Origin: Curvibacter lanceolatus ATCC 14669
GTDB lineage: Bacteria > Pseudomonadota > Gammaproteobacteria > Burkholderiales > Burkholderiaceae_C
Direction of reading: 5' to 3'
DNA length: 64,000 nucleotides
Assembly (NCBI RefSeq): GCF_000381265.1
Contig: NZ_KB906282.1
Span: forward strand, 1-64,000
A program made the position numbers and the translations under genes. Positions 1-10,213 of the stretch are shown here, one piece after another. A model generated the notes under the pieces. That model was not told the DNA's origin and searched no databases. It was given only the letters and a program-made list of their open reading frames with translations. Positions within the stretch are counted from its first letter, which is position 1, and each line of letters starts with the position of its first letter.

Positions 1-1172
<1,172 letters not shown>

Positions 1173-1281
1173 TTTCAATCTCCAAAAAGAGCGACCCCGT
1201 GTGTGGTTTTACGTCTGCATCCAGTTGCTCAATCCCTCCGCACGGGAACAAAGGGGCACCGGATCGCAGACAAATGAGGAT

Positions 1282-1308
1282 GCCCCGCAGCCTATTCAGG
1301 CGCGGGGC
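1282..1308 (-). other. Intercistronic hairpin between fusA and tuf
   Basis: GCCCCGC (1282-1288) pairs with GCGGGGC (1302-1308), and the interior GCCT-ATTC-AGGC pairs again, giving an almost continuous stem. No T-run follows on the minus strand, so it is more likely an RNA-processing or stability element than a terminator. Confidence 0.5.
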
Positions 1309-1317
1309 AAGAGCCAA

Positions 1318-3420
1318 TTACTTGGCGCGAGCAGCCACGATGGCTTCAGCCACGTTGCGCGGAGCTTCGCTGTAGTGCTTGAACTCCATCGTGTAGGTGG
1401 CGCGACCTTGCGACATCGAACGCAGGGTGGTCGAGTAGCCGAACATTTCCGACAGCGGCACTTCGGCCTTGATGGCCTTGCCGCCACCGACCATGTCGTC
1501 CATGCCCTGCACCATGCCGCGACGGCTGGACAGGTCACCCATCACGTTACCGGCGTAGTCTTCAGGGGTTTCAACTTCCACAGCCATCATCGGCTCCAGA
1601 ATGACCGGGCTGGCCTTGCGGCAACCTTCCTTGAAACCGAAGATAGCGGCCATCTTGAACGCGTTTTCGTTCGAGTCCACATCGTGGTACGAACCGAAAG
1701 TCAGCGTGACCTTGACGTCCACCACCGGGTAGCCAGCGAGCACGCCGCTGTTCAGGGCTTCGATCACACCCTTTTCAACGGCAGGGATGTATTCGCGAGG
1801 AACCACACCGCCCTTGATGGCGTCGACGAACTCAAAGCCCTTGCCCACTTCGTTCGGCTCGACGGTGAACACCACGTGACCGTACTGGCCCTTACCGCCC
1901 GATTGACGCACGAACTTGCCTTCGACGTCAGCAACCGACTTGCGAATGGTTTCGCGGTAGGCCACTTGCGGCTTGCCCACGTTGGCTTCCACACCGAATT
2001 CGCGCTTCATGCGGTCAACGATGATTTCCAGGTGCAGCTCGCCCATACCGGCGATGATGGTCTGACCCGATTCTTCGTCGGTGTTGACGCGGAAAGACGG
2101 ATCTTCCGAAGCCAGACGTTGCAGGGCGATGCCCATCTTTTCCTGGTCGGCCTTGGTCTTGGGTTCCACAGCCTGACGGATCACGGGCTCAGGGAACACC
2201 ATGCGTTCGAGCATGACGATGGCTTCGGGATCACACAGGGTTTCACCCGTGGTGACGTCCTTCAAGCCCACGCAGGCAGCGATGTCGCCGGCGCGGATTT
2301 CGTCCACTTCCTGGCGCTCGTTGGCGTGCATCTGAACGATACGGCCGATACGCTCCTTGCGACCCTTCACCGGGTTGTACACCGTGTCGCCCTTGCTCAG
2401 AACGCCGGAGTAAACGCGGACGAAGGTCAGCTGACCCACGAACGGGTCGGTCATCAGCTTGAATGCCAGAGCCGAGAACTTCTCGCTGTCGTCGGCCTTG
2501 CGGCTGACCGGCTGCTCGTCGTCGTCGGTACCCGTCACCGGCGGAATGTCCACAGGCGAAGGCATCAGTTCGATCACGGCGTCCAGCATGCGCTGCACAC
2601 CCTTGTTCTTGAAAGCGGTACCGCACAGCATCGGCTGGATTTCGCAGGCGATGGCACGGGTACGCAGACCGTGGGTGATCTCTTCTTCGGTCAAGTCACC
2701 TTCTTCAAGGTACTTGTTCATCAGCTCTTCCGAAGATTCGGCAGCAGCTTCGACCATCTTTTCGCGCCATTCCTTGGCGGTTTCAAGCAGGTCGGCCGGG
2801 ATTTCTTCGAAGTTGAACTTCATGCCTTGCGAGGCTTCATCCCAGATGATGGCCTTCATCTTGCGCAGGTCCACAACGCCCTTGAAGTTTTCTTCAGCGC
2901 CGATGGGGATCACGATAGGCACAGGATTGGCCTTCAGGCGCAGCTTCATCTGGTCCACGACCTTGAAGAAGTTGGCACCGGTACGGTCCATCTTGTTCAC
3001 AAAGGCCAGACGCGGCACCTTGTACTTGTTAGCCTGACGCCACACGGTTTCAGACTGGGGCTGCACGCCACCCACAGCGCAGTACACCATGCAGGCACCG
3101 TCCAGCACGCGCATCGAGCGCTCAACTTCAATGGTGAAGTCAACGTGGCCGGGGGTGTCGATGATGTTGATGCGGTGCTCGGGGAAAGACATGTCCATGC
3201 CCTTCCAGAAGCAAGTCGTGGCAGCCGAGGTGATCGTGATGCCGCGCTCTTGCTCTTGTTCCATCCAGTCCATGGTGGCGGCGCCATCATGCACTTCACC
3301 GATCTTGTGGTTCACACCGGTATAGAACAGGATACGCTCGGTCGTGGTGGTCTTACCGGCGTCAATGTGAGCAGAAATACCGATGTTGCGGTAGCGCTCA
3401 ATGGGGGTCTTGCGGGACAT
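1318..3420 (-). CDS. fusA: Elongation factor G
   Basis: Ribosomal translocase GTPase of 700 aa, the usual length. The N-terminus [20 protein letters not shown] is typical; the P-loop is AHIDAGKT, switch II is DTPGHVDF, and the guanine-specificity motif NKMDRTGA is present. Domain IV contains GGKGQYGHV, a conserved stretch of EF-G. It lies between rpsG (69 bp upstream) and tuf in the standard str order. The fusidic acid target is complete and shows no truncation. Confidence 0.99.
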   Translation of the reverse strand: MSRKTPIERYRNIGISAHIDAGKTTTTERILFYTGVNHKIGEVHDGAATMDWMEQEQERGITITSAATTCFWKGMDMSFPEHRINIIDTPGHVDFTIEVERSMRVLDGACMVYCAVGGVQPQSETVWRQANKYKVPRLAFVNKMDRTGANFFKVVDQMKLRLKANPVPIVIPIGAEENFKGVVDLRKMKAIIWDEASQGMKFNFEEIPADLLETAKEWREKMVEAAAESSEELMNKYLEEGDLTEEEITHGLRTRAIACEIQPMLCGTAFKNKGVQRMLDAVIELMPSPVDIPPVTGTDDDEQPVSRKADDSEKFSALAFKLMTDPFVGQLTFVRVYSGVLSKGDTVYNPVKGRKERIGRIVQMHANERQEVDEIRAGDIAACVGLKDVTTGETLCDPEAIVMLERMVFPEPVIRQAVEPKTKADQEKMGIALQRLASEDPSFRVNTDEESGQTIIAGMGELHLEIIVDRMKREFGVEANVGKPQVAYRETIRKSVADVEGKFVRQSGGKGQYGHVVFTVEPNEVGKGFEFVDAIKGGVVPREYIPAVEKGVIEALNSGVLAGYPVVDVKVTLTFGSYHDVDSNENAFKMAAIFGFKEGCRKASPVILEPMMAVEVETPEDYAGNVMGDLSSRRGMVQGMDDMVGGGKAIKAEVPLSEMFGYSTTLRSMSQGRATYTMEFKHYSEAPRNVAEAIVAARAK

Positions 3421-3439
3421 GAAATTTCTCCGTTAATCG

Positions 3440-3469
3440 CTGAGAGCCCGCACAAGGGCGGGCTCTCAG
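3440..3469 (-). promoter_or_regulatory. Perfect 12-bp hairpin in the rpsG-fusA spacer
   Basis: CTGAGAGCCCGC (3440-3451) and GCGGGCTCTCAG (3458-3469) form a perfect 12-bp stem closed by ACAAGG. It fills most of the 69-bp spacer between the rpsG stop and the fusA start. There is no T-run. It may act as an RNase-processing or translational-coupling element in the str mRNA. Confidence 0.6.
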
Positions 3470-3489
3470 ACGCGAGGGGATGGATCTGT

Positions 3490-3963
3490 TTAGAAGCGGA
3501 AGTGGCTGAAAGCCTTGTTGGCTTCGGCCATGCGGTGAACTTCATCACGCTTCTTCATGGCACCACCACGGCCTTCGGTGGCTTCGAGCAGTTCGTTGGC
3601 CAGACGTTGGGCCATCGACTTTTCGCCACGCTTGCGGGCAGCTTCCTTGATCCAGCGCATGGACAGAGCCAGACGACGGACAGGGCGCACTTCCACAGGC
3701 ACTTGGTAGTTGGCACCGCCAACACGGCGGGACTTCACTTCGACCATGGGCTTCACGTTGTTGATGGCAACCGTGAAAGCTTCCAGGGCGTCCTTGTCAG
3801 GGTGCTTCTTGGCGATCAGGTCCAGAGCACCGTAAATGATGCGTTCTGCGACCGCCTTCTTGCCGCCTTCCATGATCACGTTCATGAATTTGGACAGCTC
3901 GACGTTACCGAACTTCGGGTCCGGCAGGATTTCACGTTTAGGGACTTCGCGACGACGTGGCAT
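3490..3963 (-). CDS. rpsG: 30S ribosomal protein S7
   Basis: 157-aa S7, which binds the 3' major domain of 16S rRNA and nucleates assembly of the 30S head. The N-terminus [19 protein letters not shown] is characteristic, as is [13 protein letters not shown] in the middle. The Shine-Dalgarno GAGGTGA stands 5-6 nt before the ATG. It is second in the str operon, 199 bp after rpsL. In E. coli S7 represses its own operon through the rpsL-rpsG spacer, and the long spacer here is the place to look for that site. Confidence 0.99.
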   Translation of the reverse strand: MPRRREVPKREILPDPKFGNVELSKFMNVIMEGGKKAVAERIIYGALDLIAKKHPDKDALEAFTVAINNVKPMVEVKSRRVGGANYQVPVEVRPVRRLALSMRWIKEAARKRGEKSMAQRLANELLEATEGRGGAMKKRDEVHRMAEANKAFSHFRF

Positions 3964-4162
3964 TTCTTCACCTCTATGCTTCAGTTGGCACCATTTCAGG
4001 TACCGCGAGCGCCATATGGCAACTCACTTACTCGACCCCGCGCCAACATGGCACTGTTCGGGTCACTACGTCTGAAGGCCAGCCAGGCCATTCAAACACC
4101 GATGTTTTTCAAAGCTGTGACGCTTTCGGGAACCATTCACCCGTGGCTGACAGCAAAACTGC

Positions 4163-4540
4163 TTAGGCCTTCTTCGGGCGCTTCGCGCCGTACTTGGAAC
4201 GCGACTGCTTGCGGTCTTTCACGCCTTGCAAGTCGAGCGAACCACGCACGATGTGGTAACGCACACCGGGCAAGTCCTTGACACGACCGCCACGAACCAG
4301 CACCACGCTGTGTTCCTGCAGGTTGTGGCCTTCACCGCCGATGTAGGAGATCACCTCGAAACCGTTGGTCAGGCGCACCTTGGCAACCTTACGCAGAGCG
4401 GAGTTAGGCTTCTTGGGGGTCGTGGTGTACACACGGGTGCACACGCCACGACGCTGGGGGGAGTTTTGCATCGCGGGGCTCTTGGACTTGGTCTTTTCGA
4501 CCTCGCGCCCCTGACGCACGAGCTGGTTGATGGTTGGCAT
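4163..4540 (-). CDS. rpsL: 30S ribosomal protein S12
   Basis: 125-aa S12, part of the decoding centre, starting [20 protein letters not shown]. The streptomycin-relevant lysines are wild type: K43 in [13 protein letters not shown] and K88 in [12 protein letters not shown] (numbering counts the initiator Met), so no resistance substitution is visible. It is the first gene of the str operon. A weak Shine-Dalgarno AGGGA precedes the ATG. Confidence 0.99.
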   Translation of the reverse strand: MPTINQLVRQGREVEKTKSKSPAMQNSPQRRGVCTRVYTTTPKKPNSALRKVAKVRLTNGFEVISYIGGEGHNLQEHSVVLVRGGRVKDLPGVRYHIVRGSLDLQGVKDRKQSRSKYGAKRPKKA

Positions 4541-4755
4541 GAAACGTCCCTAAACGTTTGAAAATTACAAAAAAGCCGAGCAATCGACACCGCACGGCAC
4601 TGCACACGCGTGAAACGCGACCATCTGACCCGCCGCAACGAACCATCAGAACCACTTGTACAAACCAGCGAGCCATTCAAATGGATCTCTCGGCAGCCAC
4701 AGCAGGAACATGGTGCGTGCAGGTCAAATCAGATTGACGCGCAAATGTGCAACCC

Positions 4756-4808
4756 TTCGGAAATTCCGAAAAGCCTTCTACTGTATCAGGTCAGGCTTTT
4801 GGGGGCAA
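4756..4808 (-). promoter_or_regulatory. Candidate str operon promoter with palindrome at the start site
   Basis: On the minus strand, -35 TTGCCC (4803-4808), a 17-bp spacer and -10 TACAGT (4780-4785) point toward rpsL and predict a start near 4773, about 230 nt before the rpsL ATG. Immediately downstream lies the perfect inverted repeat TTCGGAA-A-TTCCGAA (4756-4770), covering roughly +3 to +17. The repeat may be an operator or a 5'-UTR hairpin. The 4541-4834 gap otherwise contains nothing I recognise. Confidence 0.4.
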
Positions 4809-4834
4809 GTACGGCTTGACAAAGCTTGGCCAAG

Positions 4835-5992
4835 TCACTTGATCCAGAGGCGCAAAGCATCCCAGGCACGGCCCATGACACCGGCCTGCTCTACGCCATC
4901 CAGGGCCAGCAAAGGCACCTCCAGCAGCGGCTGATCGGCCAGACTGACCTTCAGAGTGCCGACGGCCTGCCCTTTCTGCAAAGGTGCCACGATGGGATCC
5001 GGCCGGGTCACCTGGGTTTGCAACCTGCCGGCCATGCCAGCGGGCACAGCCACGACAATCGCCTCGGAGCGCCCCAGGCGGGCCGTGTTCTCCTTGCCCT
5101 TCCAGACGTTGGGCGTCACCACAGCTTGCCCAGCATCGAACAACTTGACGGCTTCATAGGCCGTATAGCCCCAGTTCAGCAATTTCTGGCTTTCGTTCGC
5201 TCGCGCGTTCTCACTGGCGGCGCCCAACACGATCGACAACAAACGACGCCCACCGACATTTGGAAAGTCCCTCTTGGACGTGGCCACCAGCCCGTAGCCT
5301 GCCGCGCTGGTGTGCCCCGCGCTCAGACCATCGACCGTCGGGTCCCGAAACAGCAGCAAGTTGCGGTTGCCGGTGTTCGTGGCCGACGTACCCTCGTAGC
5401 GGTATTGCTTGATGCCGTAGTAGCCGACGTACTCAGGAAAATCACGGATCAGGCGACTGGCCAGGATGCTCAGATCCCTGGCGGTGCTGGTGTGCCCGGG
5501 CTCCACCATGCCCTCAGGGTTCTTGTAAACGGTGTTCTTCATGCCCAAGGCCTTGGCCTGGGCATTCATGAGCTCAACAAAACGCTCGGCGGTGCCGCCC
5601 ACCCCCTCGGCCAGTGCCATCGTGGCGTCGTTGCCCGACTGCACCACCATGCCCTTGATCAAATCATCCACCGGCACCTTCATCTTGGGGTCGATGAACA
5701 TGCGGGATCCCGGCATCTTCCAGGCCCGCTCACTGACCGGCAGACGCTGCTTGAGATCGATCTTCCCCGCCTTCAGCGCATCAAAGACAAGGTAAGCCGA
5801 CATCAGCTTGGTCAATGAAGCCGGCTCCACCGGCGACTCGATGCCTTTCTCCGCCAGGATCTGATTGGCCGTCACATCCAGCAGCAGGTAGGATCGCGCT
5901 GCCACATCGGGGGCCTGAGGCACCTGCGCCGACACCGACAGCGCCGTCACCAGGGCCATGGACACCAGCAGAGCCTTGAAAAAACATCTCAT
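4835..5992 (-). CDS. PBP5/6-family D-alanyl-D-alanine carboxypeptidase (serine peptidase S11) with altered KTG box
   Basis: Periplasmic enzyme family that trims the terminal D-Ala from peptidoglycan pentapeptides. The chosen ATG gives 385 aa with a clean signal peptide (MRCFFKALLVSMALVTALS, cleavage near VSA/QV); an upstream in-frame codon would add 26 unlikely residues. The nucleophile motif SLTK (S59, K62) and SGN (S119-N121) are intact. The third motif, normally VDGLKTGHT, reads VDGLSAGHT, so the KTG lysine and threonine are Ser224 and Ala225. The PBP5 C-terminal beta domain follows (LGRSEAIVVAVPAGM, APLQKGQAVGTLKV), ending in a short amphipathic tail like the PBP5 membrane anchor. Either catalysis is altered or it has become a binding protein. 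The rest of the fold is well kept. Confidence 0.9.
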   Translation of the reverse strand: MRCFFKALLVSMALVTALSVSAQVPQAPDVAARSYLLLDVTANQILAEKGIESPVEPASLTKLMSAYLVFDALKAGKIDLKQRLPVSERAWKMPGSRMFIDPKMKVPVDDLIKGMVVQSGNDATMALAEGVGGTAERFVELMNAQAKALGMKNTVYKNPEGMVEPGHTSTARDLSILASRLIRDFPEYVGYYGIKQYRYEGTSATNTGNRNLLLFRDPTVDGLSAGHTSAAGYGLVATSKRDFPNVGGRRLLSIVLGAASENARANESQKLLNWGYTAYEAVKLFDAGQAVVTPNVWKGKENTARLGRSEAIVVAVPAGMAGRLQTQVTRPDPIVAPLQKGQAVGTLKVSLADQPLLEVPLLALDGVEQAGVMGRAWDALRLWIK

Positions 5993-6091
5993 GTGGGTAG
6001 AGCGCGCAGCGCAAAAAGAAAAGGGCCGAGAAGCCACGGCCAGGTCATGAGAGGGCCCAAAGCGCCCCAAAGTTCATGACGCAGCCCGTCA

Positions 6092-6727
6092 TCAGGGGCG
6101 CAAATGGCGAACCACCAAGGCCTTCAACAGGGGCAACTGCCCGTGAAAGAAGTGCCCCCCTCCGGGTACCACCGTCACCGGCAGGGCCTGGGGCCGCGCC
6201 CAATCCATGACTGCAGCCAGCGGCACCGTGTCATCTTGCTCGCCGTGCAGCACCAAGGCGCGCTCATGCGCCTCTGGCGGCAACTCAGCCACCTGGAAGC
6301 GCGAAGCGGCCGTACCCACCAACACCACCCGCTCAACCACCCGACTGGGCCAAGCGGCCTTGAAGGCATGGCTGGCGACATAGGCGCCGAAAGAGAACCC
6401 GGCGATCGCAAGGGGGCCATGGGGCGCCTGCTGCTCCAGGACGGCCAGAAAGTCGTCAATCTCCCCATGCCCCTCATCCCAGGCGCCGGCACTGGCTCCG
6501 ACACCCCGGAAGTTGAAGCGGACGGCATCCCAACCCGACTGGACAAAGGCCCGCGCCAAGGTCTGCACCACCTTGTTGTCCATGGTGCCGCCAAACAGCG
6601 GGTGGGGGTGGGCAATGATGGCAACACCCCTCGGGGCGCCACCTTCCGATAGGGTGGCCGCATCACGCAGGCCTTGCAGCGCCCCAGACGGGCCTGCGAG
6701 CTCAAGCTTCAGGGTTTGGGCATTCAT
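6092..6727 (-). CDS. Alpha/beta hydrolase of the HPHPxxGGTMDNKVV type
   Basis: 211-aa cytoplasmic serine hydrolase. The oxyanion-region motif HPHPLFGGTMDNKVV is diagnostic of this family of small alpha/beta hydrolases. The nucleophile elbow is GFSFGA, the acid is in GEQDDTVPL and the catalytic His in PGGGHFFHG. There is no signal peptide. Substrate unknown; the family is often listed as COG2945. It is separated from the upstream ferredoxin gene by a 70-bp spacer with a strong hairpin. Confidence 0.88.
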   Translation of the reverse strand: MNAQTLKLELAGPSGALQGLRDAATLSEGGAPRGVAIIAHPHPLFGGTMDNKVVQTLARAFVQSGWDAVRFNFRGVGASAGAWDEGHGEIDDFLAVLEQQAPHGPLAIAGFSFGAYVASHAFKAAWPSRVVERVVLVGTAASRFQVAELPPEAHERALVLHGEQDDTVPLAAVMDWARPQALPVTVVPGGGHFFHGQLPLLKALVVRHLRP

Positions 6728-6748
6728 GGCGGTACCTTCTCAAACAGG

Positions 6749-6779
6749 ACCGGGTCGCTCCGCCAGGACGCGACCCGGT
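6749..6779 (-). other. Perfect 10-bp intercistronic hairpin
   Basis: ACCGGGTCGC (6749-6758) pairs with GCGACCCGGT (6770-6779) around an 11-nt loop, between the ferredoxin stop and the hydrolase start. The downstream minus sequence CCTGTTTGAG is a poor U-tract, so it is probably a partial terminator or processing signal. Confidence 0.5.
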
Positions 6780-6797
6780 TCAACATCCAACAAAAAA

Positions 6798-7196
6798 TCA
6801 ACGCCCCAGGTGAGGCGGTGTCAGCAGGCGCTCGACCACCTTGCCATTCTTGAGGTGGGATTCGACGATCTCGTCCACATCGCTGGGGTCCACAAAGGTG
6901 TACCAGACAGCTTCGGGGTACACGACCGCCACCGGCCCGCCAGCGCAGCGGTCCAGGCAACCGGCCTTGTTCACCCGGACCTGCCCTGGCCCCGCCAAGC
7001 CTGCAGCCTTGACCTGCGCCTTGCATCGGTCAAAAGCCTCCTTGGCGCCGTGGTGAGCACAGCTGTCCTCACCATTGACGCGCTCGTTGAGGCAGAAAAA
7101 GATGTGCCGCTCGTAATAGGAGGGCTGCGCAGCAAGCTGCGGCGCACCATCGGCAACAGCGCCGGCGGCGGGCTTGACGGTAGAGGATTCAGACAT
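6798..7196 (-). CDS. Thioredoxin-like [2Fe-2S] ferredoxin
   Basis: 132-aa protein whose C-terminal ~100 residues form a thioredoxin-like [2Fe-2S] ferredoxin. The cluster ligands are visible as C-x10-C (FFCLNERVNGEDSC) and C-x3-C (AGCLDRC), followed by GGPVAVVYPEAVWY, typical of the family. The first ~25 residues are Ala-rich and probably disordered. Start at the ATG giving MSESSTVKP. Physiological partner unknown. Confidence 0.88.
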   Translation of the reverse strand: MSESSTVKPAAGAVADGAPQLAAQPSYYERHIFFCLNERVNGEDSCAHHGAKEAFDRCKAQVKAAGLAGPGQVRVNKAGCLDRCAGGPVAVVYPEAVWYTFVDPSDVDEIVESHLKNGKVVERLLTPPHLGR

Positions 7197-7252
7197 GGCG
7201 CCATTCTAGAGAGAAGCCAGAAAGAAGCCGCCTCACGGCGCCGCCCGCCCCC

Positions 7253-8365
7253 TCAACCCGGCTCGCGCCGGGCCATCCAACGGATCAGATACACCAGCGT
7301 GGCGTAGGGCCACAGCCAACCCACCCATTGCGCCAGACCATTGAAACGAATGAAGCGCCCCTGCTCCCAGGTCTGCAGGGTCTGGGCAAAGTAGGCGCTG
7401 GTCGGCGACTGATTCAGAATGGACAGATGGATGCCCAGCGCCAGCAGGCACAAGGCGGCGCAACCGCGGCGTGTCAGCCACAGCGATGGCAGAGCCAGCA
7501 ACAAGGCCAGCACCAGGCCCAACTGCACGGGCAGACTCAACCAGCTCCAGGCATGAACAGGGCCGTAACTCAAGGCGGCCGACAAGGCCGTGAAGCCCAG
7601 GCCCACACCCAGCACCAGCACCAGCATCGCCACCCGCCGAGGCAGAGAACGGACAATGCTGTAGGCCAGCAAACAAGGCACCAGGGCGCCCAAGGCCACA
7701 CACAGCAGTTCAGCACTCGGGATCAGGGGCTGCAGCTCCACATCGCGCACAGGCAGCCAATCGAGCAAGGGTGTGTCAGCCAACCAATCGGCCAGCCCCT
7801 CCTCGACCCGCTCCATGACCTGCCCCAAGCCCAAGGGCACCGCCGCCGGGAACAACAGGCCCACCGGCCACAGCGCCAACAACACCAGCGCCCCGCGCGA
7901 CTCCGGAACAAACCAGCGCGCGCGGAACAGACTCCAACGATCCAAGGCCCCCAGGCGCTCCAACGCCCACGCCGCCATGGCCCCCACGGCGCCGCCCAGG
8001 GCATTGAGAAACAGATCCACATTGGAGGGCACCCGCGAGGGCAGGTAACTCTGCAAACTTTCCATGGCCAGCGAGAGACAAAACGCTGCCCCCACCGCCA
8101 ACAGCAGAGGGCGCGCCAGCCTGCTGCGCAGCCCCCCCAGGGTGATCAGAAAGCCCAGGGGCCCATAGCCCAAAGCGTTCGACAGAACGTCAAATCCGGT
8201 CCAATACCTGGGCAGCGGCGCCAACAGAAAAGCAAAAGGCGATATGCCCTGGGTCCGCCACTCGCCAAACGGGTACAGGCTGGCATAAACAATCAGCGCC
8301 GCATACACCTGGGCCAGGGGCCAGGCTGCGCTTTTGTGTTCCGACACGGCACCGGCCTCTGCCAT
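7253..8365 (-). CDS. VanZ-like family membrane protein
   Basis: 370-aa polytopic membrane protein with about 8-9 hydrophobic segments. The N-terminal half carries the VanZ-like pattern (YASLYPFGEWR near the start, then DVLSNALGYGPLGFL and NVDLFLNALGGAVGAM). The family is named after the teicoplanin-resistance protein but its general function is unknown. The ATG overlaps the hemJ TGA by one base (TGATG), so translation is probably coupled to hemJ. The C-terminal half is a lineage-specific membrane extension. Confidence 0.85.
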   Translation of the reverse strand: MAEAGAVSEHKSAAWPLAQVYAALIVYASLYPFGEWRTQGISPFAFLLAPLPRYWTGFDVLSNALGYGPLGFLITLGGLRSRLARPLLLAVGAAFCLSLAMESLQSYLPSRVPSNVDLFLNALGGAVGAMAAWALERLGALDRWSLFRARWFVPESRGALVLLALWPVGLLFPAAVPLGLGQVMERVEEGLADWLADTPLLDWLPVRDVELQPLIPSAELLCVALGALVPCLLAYSIVRSLPRRVAMLVLVLGVGLGFTALSAALSYGPVHAWSWLSLPVQLGLVLALLLALPSLWLTRRGCAALCLLALGIHLSILNQSPTSAYFAQTLQTWEQGRFIRFNGLAQWVGWLWPYATLVYLIRWMARREPG

Positions 8366-8793
8366 CAAAACGGCTTGACCACCACCAGCACAACCGCCAC
8401 CAGCATCAGCAGCACCGGAGCCTCATTGAACCAACGGAACCAGACGTGCCCGCGCCGGTTCTGATTGTTCACAAACTGCCTGAGCAGCTTGGCGCAGACA
8501 TGGTGGTAAGCCAGAACCAACAGCACCACGGTCAGCTTGGCATGCATCCAACCGTTGCCCGGCCCGCGCCCGATGCCATAGCCCAGCCAGAGCACTGCCC
8601 CCAGGGCCAGCGCAGGAACGGCCAACAGGGTGGTGAATCGCAACAATTTGCGAGCCATCAGCAACAAGCGCTCCCGCTCTGCCACAGAGCCCACCGGCAC
8701 CATGGCCAAATTGACAAAAATGCGAGGCAGGTAAAACAGACCAGCAAACCAGCTGGCCACGAAGACGATGTGAAAGGCTTTGATCCAGAGCAT
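8365..8793 (-). CDS. hemJ: Protoporphyrinogen IX oxidase HemJ
   Basis: 142-aa four-helix membrane protein of the HemJ/CopD group, which oxidises protoporphyrinogen IX to protoporphyrin IX in heme synthesis. The start MLWIKAFHIVFVASWFAGLF matches the canonical HemJ N-terminus including the conserved His; the longer reading upstream has no such match. HAKL and the central WLGY segment also fit. A promoter places transcription exactly at this ATG. It is followed in coupled fashion by the VanZ-like gene, and hemB, another heme gene, lies upstream in the opposite direction. Confidence 0.9.
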   Translation of the reverse strand: MLWIKAFHIVFVASWFAGLFYLPRIFVNLAMVPVGSVAERERLLLMARKLLRFTTLLAVPALALGAVLWLGYGIGRGPGNGWMHAKLTVVLLVLAYHHVCAKLLRQFVNNQNRRGHVWFRWFNEAPVLLMLVAVVLVVVKPF

Positions 8794-8799
8794 GACCCC

Positions 8800-8827
8800 A
8801 GTGTAGAGCCAGATCTTTGCCTGTCCA
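8800..8827 (-). promoter_or_regulatory. hemJ promoter, apparently leaderless
   Basis: Minus strand: -35 TGGACA (8822-8827), 16-bp spacer, -10 TACACT (8800-8805). Counting seven bases from the -10 gives +1 at 8793, the A of the hemJ ATG. No Shine-Dalgarno precedes the ATG, consistent with a leaderless mRNA. Confidence 0.5.
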
Positions 8828-8875
8828 GAAGCCCCGGGCAAACCAGTGCCAAGCCTTGCTTTGCAGCAGGTGGGC

Positions 8876-8902
8876 AAAAAAAAACCCGGCCATGGGCCGG
8901 GT
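8876..8902 (-). terminator. Rho-independent terminator of the candidate sRNA
   Basis: Minus strand: CCCGGCC (8895-8901) / GGCCGGG (8885-8891) stem with a 3-nt loop and an extra T-A/A-T pair, followed directly by nine T. It cannot serve hemB (opposite strand) and lies 83 bp upstream of the hemJ start. Confidence 0.85.
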
Positions 8903-8974
8903 CAGGAAGCCTTTTTGCTGTCACACATCAAGGCACCCGCTCAGGGAGGAAAAGCGGGGAGCAGCAAGCTGCCC
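8876..8974 (-). ncRNA. Candidate small regulatory RNA with anti-Shine-Dalgarno loop
   Basis: Predicted ~99-nt transcript. It begins about 8974 (GGGCAGC...), folds a small GCAG-CTTG-CTGC hairpin, then a second hairpin CCCGCT (8953-8958) / AGCGGG (8936-8941) whose 11-nt loop reads UUUCCUCCCUG (8942-8952), complementary to Shine-Dalgarno sequences. It ends in a strong terminator: CCCGGCC-ATG-GGCCGGG stem with nine U (8876-8884). Its own promoter is at 8981-9009. hemJ downstream has a separate promoter, so this is not simply the hemJ leader. No ORF of note is inside. I do not recognise a known RNA family. Confidence 0.55.
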
Positions 8975-8980
8975 AGGGGT

Positions 8981-9009
8981 AATTTAGCAAAGTCACAGCC
9001 CAAACTCAA
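8981..9009 (-). promoter_or_regulatory. Promoter of the candidate sRNA
   Basis: Minus strand: -35 TTGAGT (9004-9009), 17-bp spacer, -10 TAAATT (8981-8986), predicted +1 at G8974. The rest of the gap to hemB (9010-9141) is AT-rich (about 39% GC by count), holds an 8-bp inverted repeat CAGGAAAT/ATTTCCTG (9011-9018, 9123-9130) and a direct repeat TTTCGTCA (9035-9042, 9116-9123), and presumably includes the hemB promoter. Confidence 0.55.
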
Positions 9010-9102
9010 GCAGGAAATTCAGATTTACACGACATTTCGTCAGAAAAAAGCCGCGTATCGCCACGAATTACCGGATATCCCAAAATTAATTGATATTTAT
9101 GA

Positions 9103-10179
<1,077 letters not shown>

Positions 10180-10213
10180 CACCACGCCGGCTGACACAAC
10201 ACTGCCACCCGCC

